This document shows positions 41,633 to 50,709 of a DNA stretch of 64,000 nucleotides, piece by piece; within the stretch, counting starts at the first letter, position 1, and every line of letters begins with the position of its first letter. The translations under genes and the position numbers were made by a program. The notes below the pieces were generated by a model. That model worked only from the letters and a program-made list of their open reading frames with translations. It searched no databases and had not been told where the DNA came from. The stretch is taken from the NCBI RefSeq assembly GCF_001302565.1, contig NZ_CP012750.1, positions 2,170,001 to 2,234,000 of the forward strand. The letters run 5' to 3'. Origin of the DNA: Glutamicibacter halophytocola (lineage in GTDB: Bacteria; Actinomycetota; Actinomycetes; Actinomycetales; Micrococcaceae).

Positions 41633-42274
41633 ATGCACTTAGTTCAGGCTTCCAGACTCGCGTTGGCTGAGACCTTGCTTGCCGCAGGTCCTACCGCTGA
41701 CACTCTTTGCGACGGGTGGCAAACCCGTCATCTTGCCGCGCACCTTGTTGTGCGCGAGCGATCGATCCTTGCCGCGGGCGTGGTTTTCAAGCCCCTGTCC
41801 AAGAAGCTCGAGGCCAAGGTCAATGAGCTCGCCAATGCGGCGCAGTCCCCTGAACGCTATGCCTCGCTCATCCGCACTTTCCGCTCGGGTCCGGCAAAGT
41901 ACTCGCCGTTTGTCATCGACAAGTTCGATCAGGCAGCAAACCTCTCCGAGTACTTCATCCACACCGAAGATGTCCGGCGTGCCCGTGCACAGTGGGCACC
42001 GCGCGTTTTGGACAAGGAATATACGGAGCTTCTCTGGCAGTCCCTGACTCGCATGTCGCGCGTCCTCTTCCGCAAGGCTCCCGTCGGAATCATCTTGACC
42101 CGCCCGGACGGCCAGCGGCACGTAGCGAAAAAGGCACCAAACGCCGTGTCGATCACTGGTCCGGTCACTGAATTGATGCTCTACGGTTTCGGGCGCATCG
42201 ATCAGAGCCTCGTGCTTTTTGAAGGCGGAGAGACCGCCCTGGAAATCGTCAAAGGCTTCAAGCCCGGGTTCTAG
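41633..42274 (+). CDS. TIGR03085-type metal-binding protein (DinB/MDMPI fold)
   Basis: About 213 residues. The N-terminal pattern ADTLCDGWQTRHLAAHLVVRE, with its CxGW-x-x-x-x-LAAHL, is typical of the mycothiol-dependent maleylpyruvate isomerase/DinB superfamily and of the actinobacterial TIGR03085 group. The His of AAHL and NLSEYFIHTEDVRRA supply a metal site. Related proteins use mycothiol; this one's reaction is unknown. The ATG at 41633 gives the family start MHLVQASRLAL; 41615 is an alternative. Confidence 0.85.
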   Translation: MHLVQASRLALAETLLAAGPTADTLCDGWQTRHLAAHLVVRERSILAAGVVFKPLSKKLEAKVNELANAAQSPERYASLIRTFRSGPAKYSPFVIDKFDQAANLSEYFIHTEDVRRARAQWAPRVLDKEYTELLWQSLTRMSRVLFRKAPVGIILTRPDGQRHVAKKAPNAVSITGPVTELMLYGFGRIDQSLVLFEGGETALEIVKGFKPGF

Positions 42275-42513
42275 CATTCAAGTCTTGCTCCGCTTTGACT
42301 GAATTTTTACAAACTTTGCTGTTCAAGCGCATCAGGCAAAATCTGCATGTGCACGCAAAGACACTGCACCGTTTTTTCGAGGCGATAACGCCAAGATATG
42401 AAAACGAATTTCCACGGTGGTTGTCCACAAGTTTCCTTAAGACACTACTCAAATCGCAACCGCAAGCATAGGATTGTCAAAATCTTTCCTGATGGCCAGA
42501 TAGAGGCACTCCT

Positions 42514-43149
42514 ATGAATCACCGGATGTACATAATCGCAGTAATTGCATTCGCTGTCGCTCTAACGGCCTGCGATTCGACGCCCTCAGACATACCGACA
42601 ACTAGTGTCACCACAACGTCTCGTACGGAGAGCCCTCCCACTAAACCTGAGAGCCCCAGCAAATCCGCGAGTCAGAAGTCACCTTCACCCATTCCAGCTT
42701 CCGCTGAAGGACCAGCAAAGTACGTGAAAGTTCCTAAATTGCCTCAGCAAGCGAGAAAAAACTCTCAAGAGGGAGCCGCTTCATTTGCGAATTTTTACTA
42801 TGAACTAGTCAACTACACTATCGACACTAGTGATGCGAAAGAAATAAAGAAATATACAACACGTGAATGCGAAGTTTGCGGAAATTCAATAATTGACCCT
42901 GCCGACAGGGCAAAGAAACAAGGTAAATGGCAAGTTGGAGGTAAGCACCATCCCATAATTCTAGATTCCTACATTTCGGGTAAAAACTTAGCTATCGTAA
43001 CAGTCGAATACACCGCCGACGCCATCAAATCTTATGTCGAGCCAAACAAGCCGTTGTCTTCAAACCCCGGCCTAGATGCCACCAAGGTCAGTCTCGGATT
43101 GGAATTTGACGATGGTTGGAAAGTCTACAGAATCATCGGAGTCGATTAA
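42514..43149 (+). CDS. DUF6318-like lipoprotein
   Basis: A 211-residue exported lipoprotein: a hydrophobic signal, then lipobox LTAC with Cys20, then a Thr/Ser/Pro-rich linker (about residues 22-65) and a compact domain. The domain has CEVCGNSIIDP with a C-x2-C pair, and VKVPKLPQQAR at its start, matching my memory of the actinobacterial DUF6318 domain. The gene is strongly AT-rich next to its neighbours. Its stop overlaps the start of the next gene (TAATG at 43147-43151). Function unknown. Confidence 0.8.
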   Translation: MNHRMYIIAVIAFAVALTACDSTPSDIPTTSVTTTSRTESPPTKPESPSKSASQKSPSPIPASAEGPAKYVKVPKLPQQARKNSQEGAASFANFYYELVNYTIDTSDAKEIKKYTTRECEVCGNSIIDPADRAKKQGKWQVGGKHHPIILDSYISGKNLAIVTVEYTADAIKSYVEPNKPLSSNPGLDATKVSLGLEFDDGWKVYRIIGVD

Positions 43150-44066
43150 TGTTCCCCGGTGCATTTCGAATTGCCGCGCTATTACAGGTTGTCATGCTCT
43201 GCTTCATTCCAGGACAAAGCGTCTTCGGACTTGGTTTTGAAACCCGACGCGCTACAGGTGAAGATGACATCCTCATGCGACCGGAGAGCATCGATCAGCA
43301 TCATAACGATGACGATGAAACGTGGTTCAAGGGAGAATCCCCGGAAATGATATTGATTAACAATAAAGACGACAAGAAAAAGCAAGATACTCCAAAAGTA
43401 ATAAAGTATAAAATACGTGACTACAATGTATGCATTCCAGGACGAGAAAAAGTCAATTCCTGCCGCAGCAATCCGGACCAAGCAAGATGCGAGGATGGAT
43501 CGTATCCAATATCTCGTCAAATCCTTGATTTAGAAGGACGCCTCGTTGACCAGTACAACTACTGTCCTGGGGACCCACCCAAGTTCCAGATTCCCGAAGA
43601 AAACCTAATCCGGCAAATCAAGATCGACATCGAAAAATTTCGTTCGTTCCCAATCAAGGGGTCCACAATTCAGAGTGCGCCGAACAAGTTTTCTTTGCGC
43701 AACGGGCACACGCACTTCTGGGCCAGCGAGGATACCCAGGAATTCAGATCCAATTTGTCCGGGTCCGACGTGCGCATCAAGGCTATACCGATCCAATGGA
43801 ATTGGAACTACGGAGACGGGGCCACAAGAAATCTGAGCTTCCCGGGCGAAGCTATGCCTTCGCATACTTTGCACGACGAGACCCCGACCAGTCACTCGTA
43901 CTCAGAGACAGGAAAATTCGGTGTCAAAGTGACGACCTTGTACCGAGGCGAATTCAGCGTTGATGGAGGACCCTGGCAAGCAATTCCCGGACAAGCAGCA
44001 GTTCCGAGCAATACCCTGCCAATCGACGTCTGGCGAACCAAAAAGGAACTCATCGCCAAAGACTGA
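43149..44066 (+). CDS. Exported protein with a C-terminal PKD-like domain
   Basis: A 305-residue protein with an N-terminal signal (MFPGAFRIAALLQVVMLCFI then PGQSVFGLG) and a polar body. The C terminus has WNWNYGDGATRN and TSHSYSETGKFGVKVTTLY, matching the W-x-F/Y-G-D-G and H-x-Y-x-x-x-G-x-F/Y-x-V pattern of PKD domains. A middle part has two Cys pairs (CIPG..., CRSN, ARCED, NYCPGD) which may form disulfides. It is AT-rich and coupled to the lipoprotein upstream, so the two probably act together at the cell surface. No known function. Confidence 0.8.
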   Translation: MFPGAFRIAALLQVVMLCFIPGQSVFGLGFETRRATGEDDILMRPESIDQHHNDDDETWFKGESPEMILINNKDDKKKQDTPKVIKYKIRDYNVCIPGREKVNSCRSNPDQARCEDGSYPISRQILDLEGRLVDQYNYCPGDPPKFQIPEENLIRQIKIDIEKFRSFPIKGSTIQSAPNKFSLRNGHTHFWASEDTQEFRSNLSGSDVRIKAIPIQWNWNYGDGATRNLSFPGEAMPSHTLHDETPTSHSYSETGKFGVKVTTLYRGEFSVDGGPWQAIPGQAAVPSNTLPIDVWRTKKELIAKD

Positions 44067-44067
44067 A

Positions 44068-44115
44068 TTCAACAGAAATGGCCCGACACTTCGGTGTCGG
44101 GCCATTTCTGTTGAA
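44068..44115. terminator. Perfect 22-bp bidirectional hairpin between PKD gene and hisF
   Basis: TTCAACAGAAATGGCCCGAC plus AC (44068-44089) pairs without mismatch to 44094-44115 around the TTCG tetraloop, one of the most stable loops. It separates convergent genes; the arms are A/T-rich near the base, so it likely ends both. Confidence 0.85.
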
Positions 44116-44118
44116 GAA

Positions 44119-44889
44119 CTAGCGAACCGGATAACCGGCGTCGCGGATCGCCTGCTTCACCTGGGCGATCATGTCCTTGGGTCCAAAGTGGAAAATGGAA
44201 GCCGCTAGAACGGCATCCGCACCAGCTGCAATCGCTGGAGGGAAATCTTCTGGCTTCCCAGCACCACCGGAGGCGATCAAAGGTACCGACACGGCGGCGC
44301 GAACCGCACGAATCATTTCCAGATCGAACCCGTCCTTGGTGCCATCGGCGTCAATCGAGTTGAGCAGGATTTCACCTACACCACGCTCGGCAGCTTCCTT
44401 GGCCCAGGCAACGGCGCACATGCCGGTTCCGGTCCGGCCACCGTGGGTGGTGACTTCGTAGCCTGATGCGATCGACGGATCAGCCGTGCGACGAGCATCA
44501 ACCGAGAGCACTAGTACCTGGGAACCGAAGCGCTCGGTGATTTCGTTGATTACCTCTGGCCGGGTGACCGCAGCGGTATTGATCGACGCCTTGTCTGCAC
44601 CGTTGCGCAGCAAACGATCAACGTCTTCTGCGGCTCGCACTCCCCCGCCGACGGTCAGCGGGATGAAGACTTCTTCTGCGGTTTGCCGAACAACCTCGTA
44701 GGTCGTTTCGCGGTCGGCGCTTGATGCGGTGACGTCCAGGAAGGTCAGCTCGTCGGCACCGGCTTCGTTATAGCGCCGAGCCAGTTCCACCGGGTCGCCG
44801 GCATCGCGAAGTCCCTCAAAGTTGACGCCCTTGACGACACGGCCAGCATCAACATCGAGACAAGGAATAACACGAATAGCAACGCTCAT
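44119..44889 (-). CDS. hisF: Imidazole glycerol phosphate synthase subunit HisF
   Basis: A 256-residue TIM-barrel cyclase that uses ammonia from HisH to form imidazole glycerol phosphate and AICAR. The catalytic Asp residues are in [20 protein letters not shown] and [17 protein letters not shown] (Asp130-like). Phosphate loops are [18 protein letters not shown] and [14 protein letters not shown]. It is the last gene of the minus-strand hisE-hisG-hisF set; hisH and hisA are not in the window. Confidence 0.98.
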   Translation of the reverse strand: MSVAIRVIPCLDVDAGRVVKGVNFEGLRDAGDPVELARRYNEAGADELTFLDVTASSADRETTYEVVRQTAEEVFIPLTVGGGVRAAEDVDRLLRNGADKASINTAAVTRPEVINEITERFGSQVLVLSVDARRTADPSIASGYEVTTHGGRTGTGMCAVAWAKEAAERGVGEILLNSIDADGTKDGFDLEMIRAVRAAVSVPLIASGGAGKPEDFPPAIAAGADAVLAASIFHFGPKDMIAQVKQAIRDAGYPVR

Positions 44890-44910
44890 CGAAGGTAGAT
44901 TCCTTGTCTA

Positions 44911-45759
44911 CTAGATACGGCAGGCGTGGATTTGGCTGACCAGAATGGCTCGCGCACCCACGTCGTAAAGTTCGTCCATGATGTTGTTGGTTTGCGACTT
45001 CTTCACCATCGCGCGGACAGCAACCCAATCCGAGTTGGCAAGATCCGAAACAGTTGGCGACTCGAGGCCTGGAGTCAAGGCGCAAGCCTCTTCGGCTTGT
45101 TCGCGACGCACGTCGTAGTCGAGCATGACGTACTGTCGGGCGACCAGTACGCCGTTGAGGCGACGGATCAACACGTCTAGGCCGGCCGGCTTGTGGTCAA
45201 CACGGCCAATCAATACGGCTTCGGACTGCAACAGCGGATCACCGAAGATCTCCATGCCGGCGGCCTTGATGGTGTTGCCGGTTTCCACGACATCGGCGAT
45301 GGCATCCGCCACGCCTAGTCGAACAGAGGATTCGATGGCGCCATCAAGACGGACGATCGAAGCTTCGATGCCGGACTTCTGGAGATAGTGGCGCAGCAGG
45401 ATGTCATAGCTGGTGGCAATGCGCTTGCCGTTGAGCTGCTTGGCGTCGTTGAACGCGCCGATCGGGGCAGCGAAGCGGAAAGCGGATTTGCCGATGCCCA
45501 GGGACAGCTGCTCTTCAACGTCATCGTCCACGTCGGCGTCGAGGTAGAGGTCGCGACCGGTGATTCCCACGTCGAGGATGCCTCGGCCTACATAGACGGC
45601 GATGTCGCGCGGGCGCAGATAGAAGAATTCAACCTGGTTCTCTTCGTCGACCAGGACCAGTTCGCGCGAATCGCGGCGCTGGAGGTAGCCTGCTTCCTTG
45701 AACATGGTGGAAGCGATTTCAGACAGGGCACCCTTGTTGGGTAGGGCTACGCGGAGCAT
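44911..45759 (-). CDS. hisG: ATP phosphoribosyltransferase (long form)
   Basis: A 282-residue HisG that starts histidine synthesis by joining ATP and PRPP. It opens MLRVALPNKGALSEIASTMF and has the phosphate-binding DAIADVVETGNTIKAAGMEIF. The C-terminal 70 residues form the ACT-like domain of the long, histidine-inhibited form that needs no HisZ. It lies 138 bases after hisE, with a stem-loop in the gap (45855-45886), and 21 bases before hisF. Confidence 0.97.
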   Translation of the reverse strand: MLRVALPNKGALSEIASTMFKEAGYLQRRDSRELVLVDEENQVEFFYLRPRDIAVYVGRGILDVGITGRDLYLDADVDDDVEEQLSLGIGKSAFRFAAPIGAFNDAKQLNGKRIATSYDILLRHYLQKSGIEASIVRLDGAIESSVRLGVADAIADVVETGNTIKAAGMEIFGDPLLQSEAVLIGRVDHKPAGLDVLIRRLNGVLVARQYVMLDYDVRREQAEEACALTPGLESPTVSDLANSDWVAVRAMVKKSQTNNIMDELYDVGARAILVSQIHACRI

Positions 45760-45854
45760 TGTTGACTCATTTCGTCAGTGTGGCGCTGCGGCGTTCAGCC
45801 ATAAACAAGCGCCAAGGATTATTTTCTTTGGCCGTTGTTACTGCCGTGCGATGC

Positions 45855-45886
45855 CTGCGCTCGGATCGCGGGTGATCCGAGCGCAG
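45855..45886 (-). other. Stem-loop in the hisE-hisG gap
   Basis: CTGCGCTCGGATC (45855-45867) pairs perfectly with GATCCGAGCGCAG (45874-45886) around GCGGGT. Thirteen base pairs and no T-tract; a processing or stability element is possible. Confidence 0.55.
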
Positions 45887-45897
45887 TGTCGCGACGG

Positions 45898-46161
45898 CTA
45901 TAGATGCTTGTAAACGTCGGCCAAGGTCATGCCCTTGGCGATCATGAGAACCTGAAGGTGGTAGAGCAGCTGGGAGATTTCCTCTGCTGCGGCCTCGTCG
46001 GATTCGTACTCCGCAGCCATCCAAACCTCGGCGGCTTCCTCGACAACTTTTTTACCGATGCCATGGACACCAGAGTCGAGTTCGGTGACGGTACGAGAGC
46101 CTTCCGGGCGTTGCTGTGCCTTGAGCGACAATTCGCTGAAGAGCTCGTCAAAAGTTTTCAC
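45898..46161 (-). CDS. hisE: Phosphoribosyl-ATP pyrophosphatase
   Basis: An 87-residue all-alpha MazG-like enzyme that removes pyrophosphate from phosphoribosyl-ATP. Marks are [29 protein letters not shown] (the E-E-x-x-E metal motif) and [20 protein letters not shown] (E-x-x-D-like metal side). It is separate from HisI, which is 5 kb upstream on the same strand, so the two consecutive steps are not fused here. It lies 72 bases after the ribH stop. Confidence 0.96.
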   Translation of the reverse strand: MKTFDELFSELSLKAQQRPEGSRTVTELDSGVHGIGKKVVEEAAEVWMAAEYESDEAAAEEISQLLYHLQVLMIAKGMTLADVYKHL

Positions 46162-46233
46162 GGAATCAATCCTAGCGTTTTTCTTGGCAGCACCTGCATT
46201 CAGGTGGCTCTTTGTGACGGGTCGCCTGATGGG

Positions 46234-46725
46234 CTAGGCCAAGGCAGCGACGGTCATGACCGCCGCAGAATAGGCCTCATAGCCCTTGTCTTCGCTGGAG
46301 TTTGCCAAGCCAGCGCGGTCAAGGCCCTGCTCCTCGTTATCGCACGTGAGCACGCCGAACCCGATCGGGGTTTTGGTGTCGACACTCACACTGGTTAAGC
46401 CGTTGGTCGCCGCCAGGCAGACGTAGTCGAAGTGCGGGGTTCCACCGCGAATGACCACGCCCAAGGCGATGATAGCGTCGTAGTCGCCGGCCAGGCTGGC
46501 AGCGGCTACCGGCAGTTCAAAGGTGCCCGGCACCCGGATGAGGGTGGTGTTCGCCTCCAGGCCAGCGTCCTTGGCGGCGCGCTGCGCGCCATCAATCAGG
46601 CCGGTCATGATGACCTCATGCCAGCTGGCTGCAACGATCGCAACCTTGAGTCCGTTGAACTTGCCGGTGCCGGCCAGCGATTCCAGCTGATCGGCAACAT
46701 CCGTTGGCGCTCCGTGCTTGCTCAT
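46234..46725 (-). CDS. ribH: 6,7-dimethyl-8-ribityllumazine synthase
   Basis: A 163-residue lumazine synthase, the penultimate riboflavin enzyme. Marks are [36 protein letters not shown] (phosphate-binding GTFELP), [17 protein letters not shown] (catalytic His) and [20 protein letters not shown]. The protein assembles into pentamers or 60-mer shells. It lies 27 bases after the ribBA stop and is in the FMN-riboswitch-controlled series. Confidence 0.98.
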   Translation of the reverse strand: MSKHGAPTDVADQLESLAGTGKFNGLKVAIVAASWHEVIMTGLIDGAQRAAKDAGLEANTTLIRVPGTFELPVAAASLAGDYDAIIALGVVIRGGTPHFDYVCLAATNGLTSVSVDTKTPIGFGVLTCDNEEQGLDRAGLANSSEDKGYEAYSAAVMTVAALA

Positions 46726-46752
46726 GCATTTGCTCCCTGTGTAGTGGTGGTT

Positions 46753-48003
46753 CTATGCGCCGTGGTAGGCGTCGGCTTCGGAATCGGACAGCTGCTCGTC
46801 GGGGAGATCGAGGTGGTGGCCGAAGCGTGCCTGCTTGGTGTGCAGGTAGGCGGAGTTTTGCTCGCGCGGTGCAATGCGCAGTCCTACCAGTTCGTCCACC
46901 GTGATCCCCGCGTTGGTCAGCTGCTCCTGCTTATCCGGGTTGTTGCTCAGCAGGCGGATGGTGTCCAGCCCCATGGCCTTGAGGATCGCAGCCACCGCGA
47001 AATACTCCCGTGCGTCGGCCGGGAAGCCCAGGTGCAAGTTGGCGTCCAGGGTATCCATCCCGGATTCTTGCAGCGCGTAGGCGCGCAGCTTGTTGGCCAG
47101 TCCGATGCCGCGGCCTTCATGGCCGCGAATATAGATGACATGCCCGCCTTCGGCCGCAATCTGCTCCATCGACGCGTGCAATTGCTCGCCGCAGTCGCAT
47201 CGGTAGGAACCGAAGATATCGCCGGTCAGGCACTCCGAGTGGATGCGCACCAGATTGCTTGGAGCGCTTCCGCCGGGGCCTTCGTGGCTGAGCACCATGT
47301 GCTCGTTGCCCTCGGCAGTGGCGGCCCGGGCGGTGAAGTCGCCAAAAGCTGTCGGCAATTTGATCGGATCCGTCAGCTCGATCTCGTCGTTGACCCGGCG
47401 CCAGCGGGCCAGATCGTCGATGGAGATCAACGGCAGATCATGTTCGGCCGCGAAAACCCGCAAATCATCCAGGCGCATCATCTCGCCGTCATCCTTGGTG
47501 ATCTCGCCGATCACGCCGGCCGGCTCCAGGCCGGCAGCGCGGCACAGGTCCACCGCGGCCTCGGTGTGCCCCCGTCGCTGCAGCACTCCCCCCGCGGCGG
47601 CGCGCAGCGGGAAGATGTGCCCGGGGCGCGAAAGCTGGGCGGGCACTGTGGCAGGGTCGGCCAGCAGGCGGGTTGTCAGCGCGCGGTCAGCGGCGGAAAT
47701 TCCGGTGGTGATGCCTTCGGCGGCATCGCAGGTGATGGTGAAGGCCGTGCCCTTGGCGTCCTGGTTGATGCCGACCATCGGGCCGAGCCCCAGCGCGTCG
47801 GCCCGCTTGGCCTCGAGCGGAACGCAGATAACCCCGGAGGTGTAGCGGATGGTGAAGGCCATCAGCGCACTGGTGGCATGCTGGGCGGCGAAAATGATAT
47901 CGCCTTCGTTTTCGCGATCCTCGTCATCTACGACAACGACGGCGCGGCCCGCGGCCAGCGCGGCCAGCGCAACCGGGATCGGATCAAGCGTTGAGGAGCC
48001 CAT
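46753..48003 (-). CDS. ribBA: Bifunctional DHBP synthase / GTP cyclohydrolase II
   Basis: A 416-residue fusion. The N-terminal half (to about 210) is 3,4-dihydroxy-2-butanone 4-phosphate synthase: DDEDRENEGDIIFAA holds the acidic metal residues and RRGHTEAAVDLCRAAG the His. The C-terminal half is GTP cyclohydrolase II, with zinc cysteines in SECLTGDIFGSYRCDCGEQL and the catalytic part GRGIGLANKLRAYALQ. It thus provides both first substrates of the riboflavin pathway. Its ATG overlaps the ribE stop (TAATG), so the two are coupled. Confidence 0.98.
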   Translation of the reverse strand: MGSSTLDPIPVALAALAAGRAVVVVDDEDRENEGDIIFAAQHATSALMAFTIRYTSGVICVPLEAKRADALGLGPMVGINQDAKGTAFTITCDAAEGITTGISAADRALTTRLLADPATVPAQLSRPGHIFPLRAAAGGVLQRRGHTEAAVDLCRAAGLEPAGVIGEITKDDGEMMRLDDLRVFAAEHDLPLISIDDLARWRRVNDEIELTDPIKLPTAFGDFTARAATAEGNEHMVLSHEGPGGSAPSNLVRIHSECLTGDIFGSYRCDCGEQLHASMEQIAAEGGHVIYIRGHEGRGIGLANKLRAYALQESGMDTLDANLHLGFPADAREYFAVAAILKAMGLDTIRLLSNNPDKQEQLTNAGITVDELVGLRIAPREQNSAYLHTKQARFGHHLDLPDEQLSDSEADAYHGA

Positions 48004-48626
48004 TACCGCGCACCACCGAATTCATTCAGGCGGGCGACGTACTTGGCCAGCACGTCCACCTCGATATTGATCTTGTCTCCCACCTGGCGGGTGCCCATGG
48101 TGGTTTCGGCCAGGGTGATCGGGATGATGCCCACTTCTACCCAGTGCGAGCCGGTGGCGCTGGCCGGCGAGACACCGGTGATGGTCAGCGAGATGCCGTC
48201 CAGCGCAATGGAGCCCTTTTCTGCGGCCAGCGGCGCGTACTGGTCGTCGAGCGAAATGCGGAAGGTGGTCCATTGACCGTGATCGACCCGTTCGAGCACA
48301 TCGCCCACCGTATCCACGTGGCCCTGCACGACGTGGCCGTCGAGCCGGGCGCCGGCTTGGGTGCAGCGCTCCAGGTTCACGCGATCGCCGGCGGCCAGCG
48401 ATCCGGTGGTGGTCCGCCGCAGGGTTTCGCCCATGACGTCGACGCTGAGCTTCTCCCCCTGCAGCTCGGTGGCTGTCAGGCAGACGCCGTTCACGGCCAG
48501 CGATCCGCCCAGGCCCAGGTTCTCGGTGTGCCCTGGCGCGCTGAGGGTCAATATGGCCAGGTCCTGTTCGGGAACGGTTTCGATCCCCTCGATGATTCCC
48601 TGGCCGGTAACGATTCCGGTAAACAT
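48003..48626 (-). CDS. ribE: Riboflavin synthase alpha chain
   Basis: A 207-residue riboflavin synthase that makes riboflavin from two lumazine molecules. It has two similar beta-barrel halves: MFTGIVTGQGIIEGIETV starts the first, with GGSLAVNGVCLTATEL (catalytic Ser/Cys), and the second contains GSIALDGISLTITGV. GGAG lies a few bases before the ATG at 48626. The frame is open upstream to 48806 inside ribD, but the M-F-T-G-I start is characteristic. Confidence 0.98.
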   Translation of the reverse strand: MFTGIVTGQGIIEGIETVPEQDLAILTLSAPGHTENLGLGGSLAVNGVCLTATELQGEKLSVDVMGETLRRTTTGSLAAGDRVNLERCTQAGARLDGHVVQGHVDTVGDVLERVDHGQWTTFRISLDDQYAPLAAEKGSIALDGISLTITGVSPASATGSHWVEVGIIPITLAETTMGTRQVGDKINIEVDVLAKYVARLNEFGGAR

Positions 48627-48660
48627 GGTTTCTCCTCGATAAATTCTTGGTGGGTTCGCG

Positions 48661-49698
48661 CTAGGCGCTGGGCAGTGGTTCAAGATGCAGCATGATGTCA
48701 TCGCCGAGCCGGGCCAGCGATTCGTTGCTGGAGGAATCCAGCCGATAGCGATGGGCCTGGCCCAGGGTCGTGGTGGGCAGATTGACCGAAGAGCTGCCGG
48801 CGCCAATCAGCAACGGTGCTTGATAGCAGTACAGCTCGTCAGCCAGGTCGGCTTCGATGAACGCCGAGGCCACCGTGGCGCCGCCTTCGATCAGCAGGTG
48901 GCCCAGCCCCAGTTCGTTCGCGCGGCTGATCACCTCGTGCACGTCGTGGGTGTTGATCTGCTCCCAGCCATCGCCTTCTGCCAGCGCCAGGGACTCGGGC
49001 AGTTCGCGCTGCCCCATCACCAGCCGGTAGGGCTGTTTGCCGTGCAGCTGGCCATCGCGGGTGCGGGCGCTGAGCCGGGGGTTGTCGATCACCGCGGTGT
49101 TGGTGCCGATCAGGATCCCGTCCACGCGGGCCCGCAGCCCATGGGCATGGTTGCGGGATTCCAGGGAAGTGATCCACTGGCTGGTGCCATCCGGGGCGTT
49201 GATTCGCGCATCCAAGGACTGCGCCAGCTTCACCGTGATGAAGGGGCGGTCCTGCTCCTTGGACAGGAACCAGCGATGGTTCAGGGCCCGGGCTGCGGCG
49301 TCATCGGCAAACTGGGTCGCAGGGATTCCGCGGCTTCGCAGGTACTCCGCGCCCCCGCTGGCGGCGGTCCGGTCGCTCACCGCATAGTGCACCTGCCCGA
49401 TTCCGGCATCAGCGATCGCCTTGGCGCACGGACCGGTGCGGCCGGTGTGGTTGCACGGTTCCAGGGTGACGACCATGGTCAGCTTGCCGGCGGTGGCCGG
49501 ATCCAATTTTCCCAGCCGGCGCAAGGCGTCGACCTCGGCATGCGGGTGGCCGGCACCGATGTGGTATCCGGTTGCGATCAAGTTCCCGTCGCCATCCAAA
49601 ATGCAGGCGCCGACCAGCGGATTTGCACCGCGATGCCCGCGCCCGGCGGTTTCCAGCGCAGTGCCCAGCGCCGCGTCCAGTTGTTGAGTTGTCACCAT
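48661..49698 (-). CDS. ribD: Bifunctional riboflavin deaminase/reductase
   Basis: A 345-residue two-domain enzyme. The N-terminal cytidine-deaminase domain has the zinc His in GHPHAEVDALRRLG and cysteines in VTLEPCNHTGRTGPCAKAI. The C-terminal reductase domain (about 150-340) has FITVKLAQSLDARINAPDG, LRARVDGILIGTNTAVIDNP and LGHLLIEGGATVASAF (NADPH). It carries out the second and third steps of riboflavin synthesis. It lies 14 bases after ribM and 34 bases before ribE. Confidence 0.97.
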   Translation of the reverse strand: MVTTQQLDAALGTALETAGRGHRGANPLVGACILDGDGNLIATGYHIGAGHPHAEVDALRRLGKLDPATAGKLTMVVTLEPCNHTGRTGPCAKAIADAGIGQVHYAVSDRTAASGGAEYLRSRGIPATQFADDAAARALNHRWFLSKEQDRPFITVKLAQSLDARINAPDGTSQWITSLESRNHAHGLRARVDGILIGTNTAVIDNPRLSARTRDGQLHGKQPYRLVMGQRELPESLALAEGDGWEQINTHDVHEVISRANELGLGHLLIEGGATVASAFIEADLADELYCYQAPLLIGAGSSSVNLPTTTLGQAHRYRLDSSSNESLARLGDDIMLHLEPLPSA

Positions 49699-49712
49699 TG
49701 TTCGCTCACCTC

Positions 49713-50417
49713 CTAGCGCTGCTGCGAGATCGTCGGGTCGGGCAGTTCGATTTCGATCTGGGGTTTCGCGTCGCGTTTGGACTTGGCCCAGACGAAGAAT
49801 CCGACCAGCGTGAAGGCGCCATAGAACAGGTACATGAACGCGCTGGCGTAGTAGCCGGCGGAGAAGAGCAGCGGGACGCCGACCGCGTCAACGGCCACCC
49901 AGATCAGCCAGAACTCCACCCATCCCTTGGCCATGCCATAGGTGGCCAGCAGGGAGCCGACGAAGGTCCAGGCATCGGCCCAGACCGGCTCGTAGGATCC
50001 GAGCACGCGGAACAGCGGGGTAAGCGCTACCGTGCCCAGCAGCAGAACAGCGGCCAGCGCCAGGCGGGTTTTGTTCGAGGCCCACTGCGGGGTGACCGCA
50101 TGGCCGGTCCCGTTTTTCGCCTGCTTCCAGCGGTACCAGCCGAAGACCGATACGGCGATGAACATGATTTGGCGGCCGGCCTGGCCCCAGAGATTCGCGG
50201 TGTATCCGGTATCAAAGAGGCTGCCGAGGAATACCGTGAGCAGCAGGAGGTTGCCGATGATGCCCAGCGGCCAGGCCCAGACCTTGCGGCGCATGCCGCC
50301 GACGGCACTGGCGAGGCCGAAAATATTGCCAACTACTTCGCGCACCAAAAGTGCCGACGAGCCGATCGCAATTTGCGAGTTGAAAGCTTCAATGAGCCAC
50401 CGCAGGAAATCCATCAT
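49713..50417 (-). CDS. ribM: PnuC-like riboflavin transporter
   Basis: A 234-residue membrane protein of the PnuC fold, seven or eight transmembrane helices, with the family-typical KVWAWPLGIIGNLLLLTVF, GQAGRQIMFIAVSVFGWYRW and EFWLIWVAVDAVGVPLLFSA. Its place as first gene after an FMN riboswitch and before ribD identifies it as the RibM/PnuX type, shown in Streptomyces and Corynebacterium to move riboflavin by facilitated diffusion. Nicotinamide riboside transport (true PnuC) is the less likely alternative. The C terminus ends with a short charged tail. Confidence 0.93.
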   Translation of the reverse strand: MMDFLRWLIEAFNSQIAIGSSALLVREVVGNIFGLASAVGGMRRKVWAWPLGIIGNLLLLTVFLGSLFDTGYTANLWGQAGRQIMFIAVSVFGWYRWKQAKNGTGHAVTPQWASNKTRLALAAVLLLGTVALTPLFRVLGSYEPVWADAWTFVGSLLATYGMAKGWVEFWLIWVAVDAVGVPLLFSAGYYASAFMYLFYGAFTLVGFFVWAKSKRDAKPQIEIELPDPTISQQR

Positions 50418-50529
50418 TCCACCCTTCTCGAAGCGGCGGCTCCGGGGGTGTGCATTTGATGGGCCTGTGGCTCCGCTCTAGAAGATAGCCCGGTTAAGGG
50501 CCATCGGCGGTGCCAATAGGCAAATCAAA

Positions 50530-50670
50530 TTCGTGCTTCTCCCATCCAGACTTTAACTGTCGGTACCGGAATTTCACCAGTTCAACCGCATCCTCGGCTT
50601 GTGGCCTTGGCTGCGGGTCGCGGACTATCACCGCCGGTTCGGACTTTCACCGACCCCGGAGCACGTATTC
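50530..50670 (-). promoter_or_regulatory. FMN riboswitch (RFN element)
   Basis: Read on the minus strand: ACGTGCTCCGGGGTCGGTGA at the start, then CCGGCGGTGATAGTCCGCGA, then AACTGGTGAAATTCCGGTAC, CCGACAGTTAAAGTCTGGAT and GGGAGAAGCACGA at the end. These are the conserved segments of the RFN element, and CGTGCT/AGCACG closes its basal helix P1. It lies about 115 bases ahead of ribM, so FMN controls the ribM-ribD-ribE-ribBA-ribH set, in this family usually repressing it. Confidence 0.97.
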
Positions 50671-50709
50671 GTGTTTACTACAAATTATTCTGGCACACTT
50701 TGGCCGGGT

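Noticed and set aside
42258..42513. Minus-strand frame of 64 codons in the gap before the lipoprotein gene
   Set aside because: AT-rich non-coding region; frame lacks a ribosome site and any known domain.
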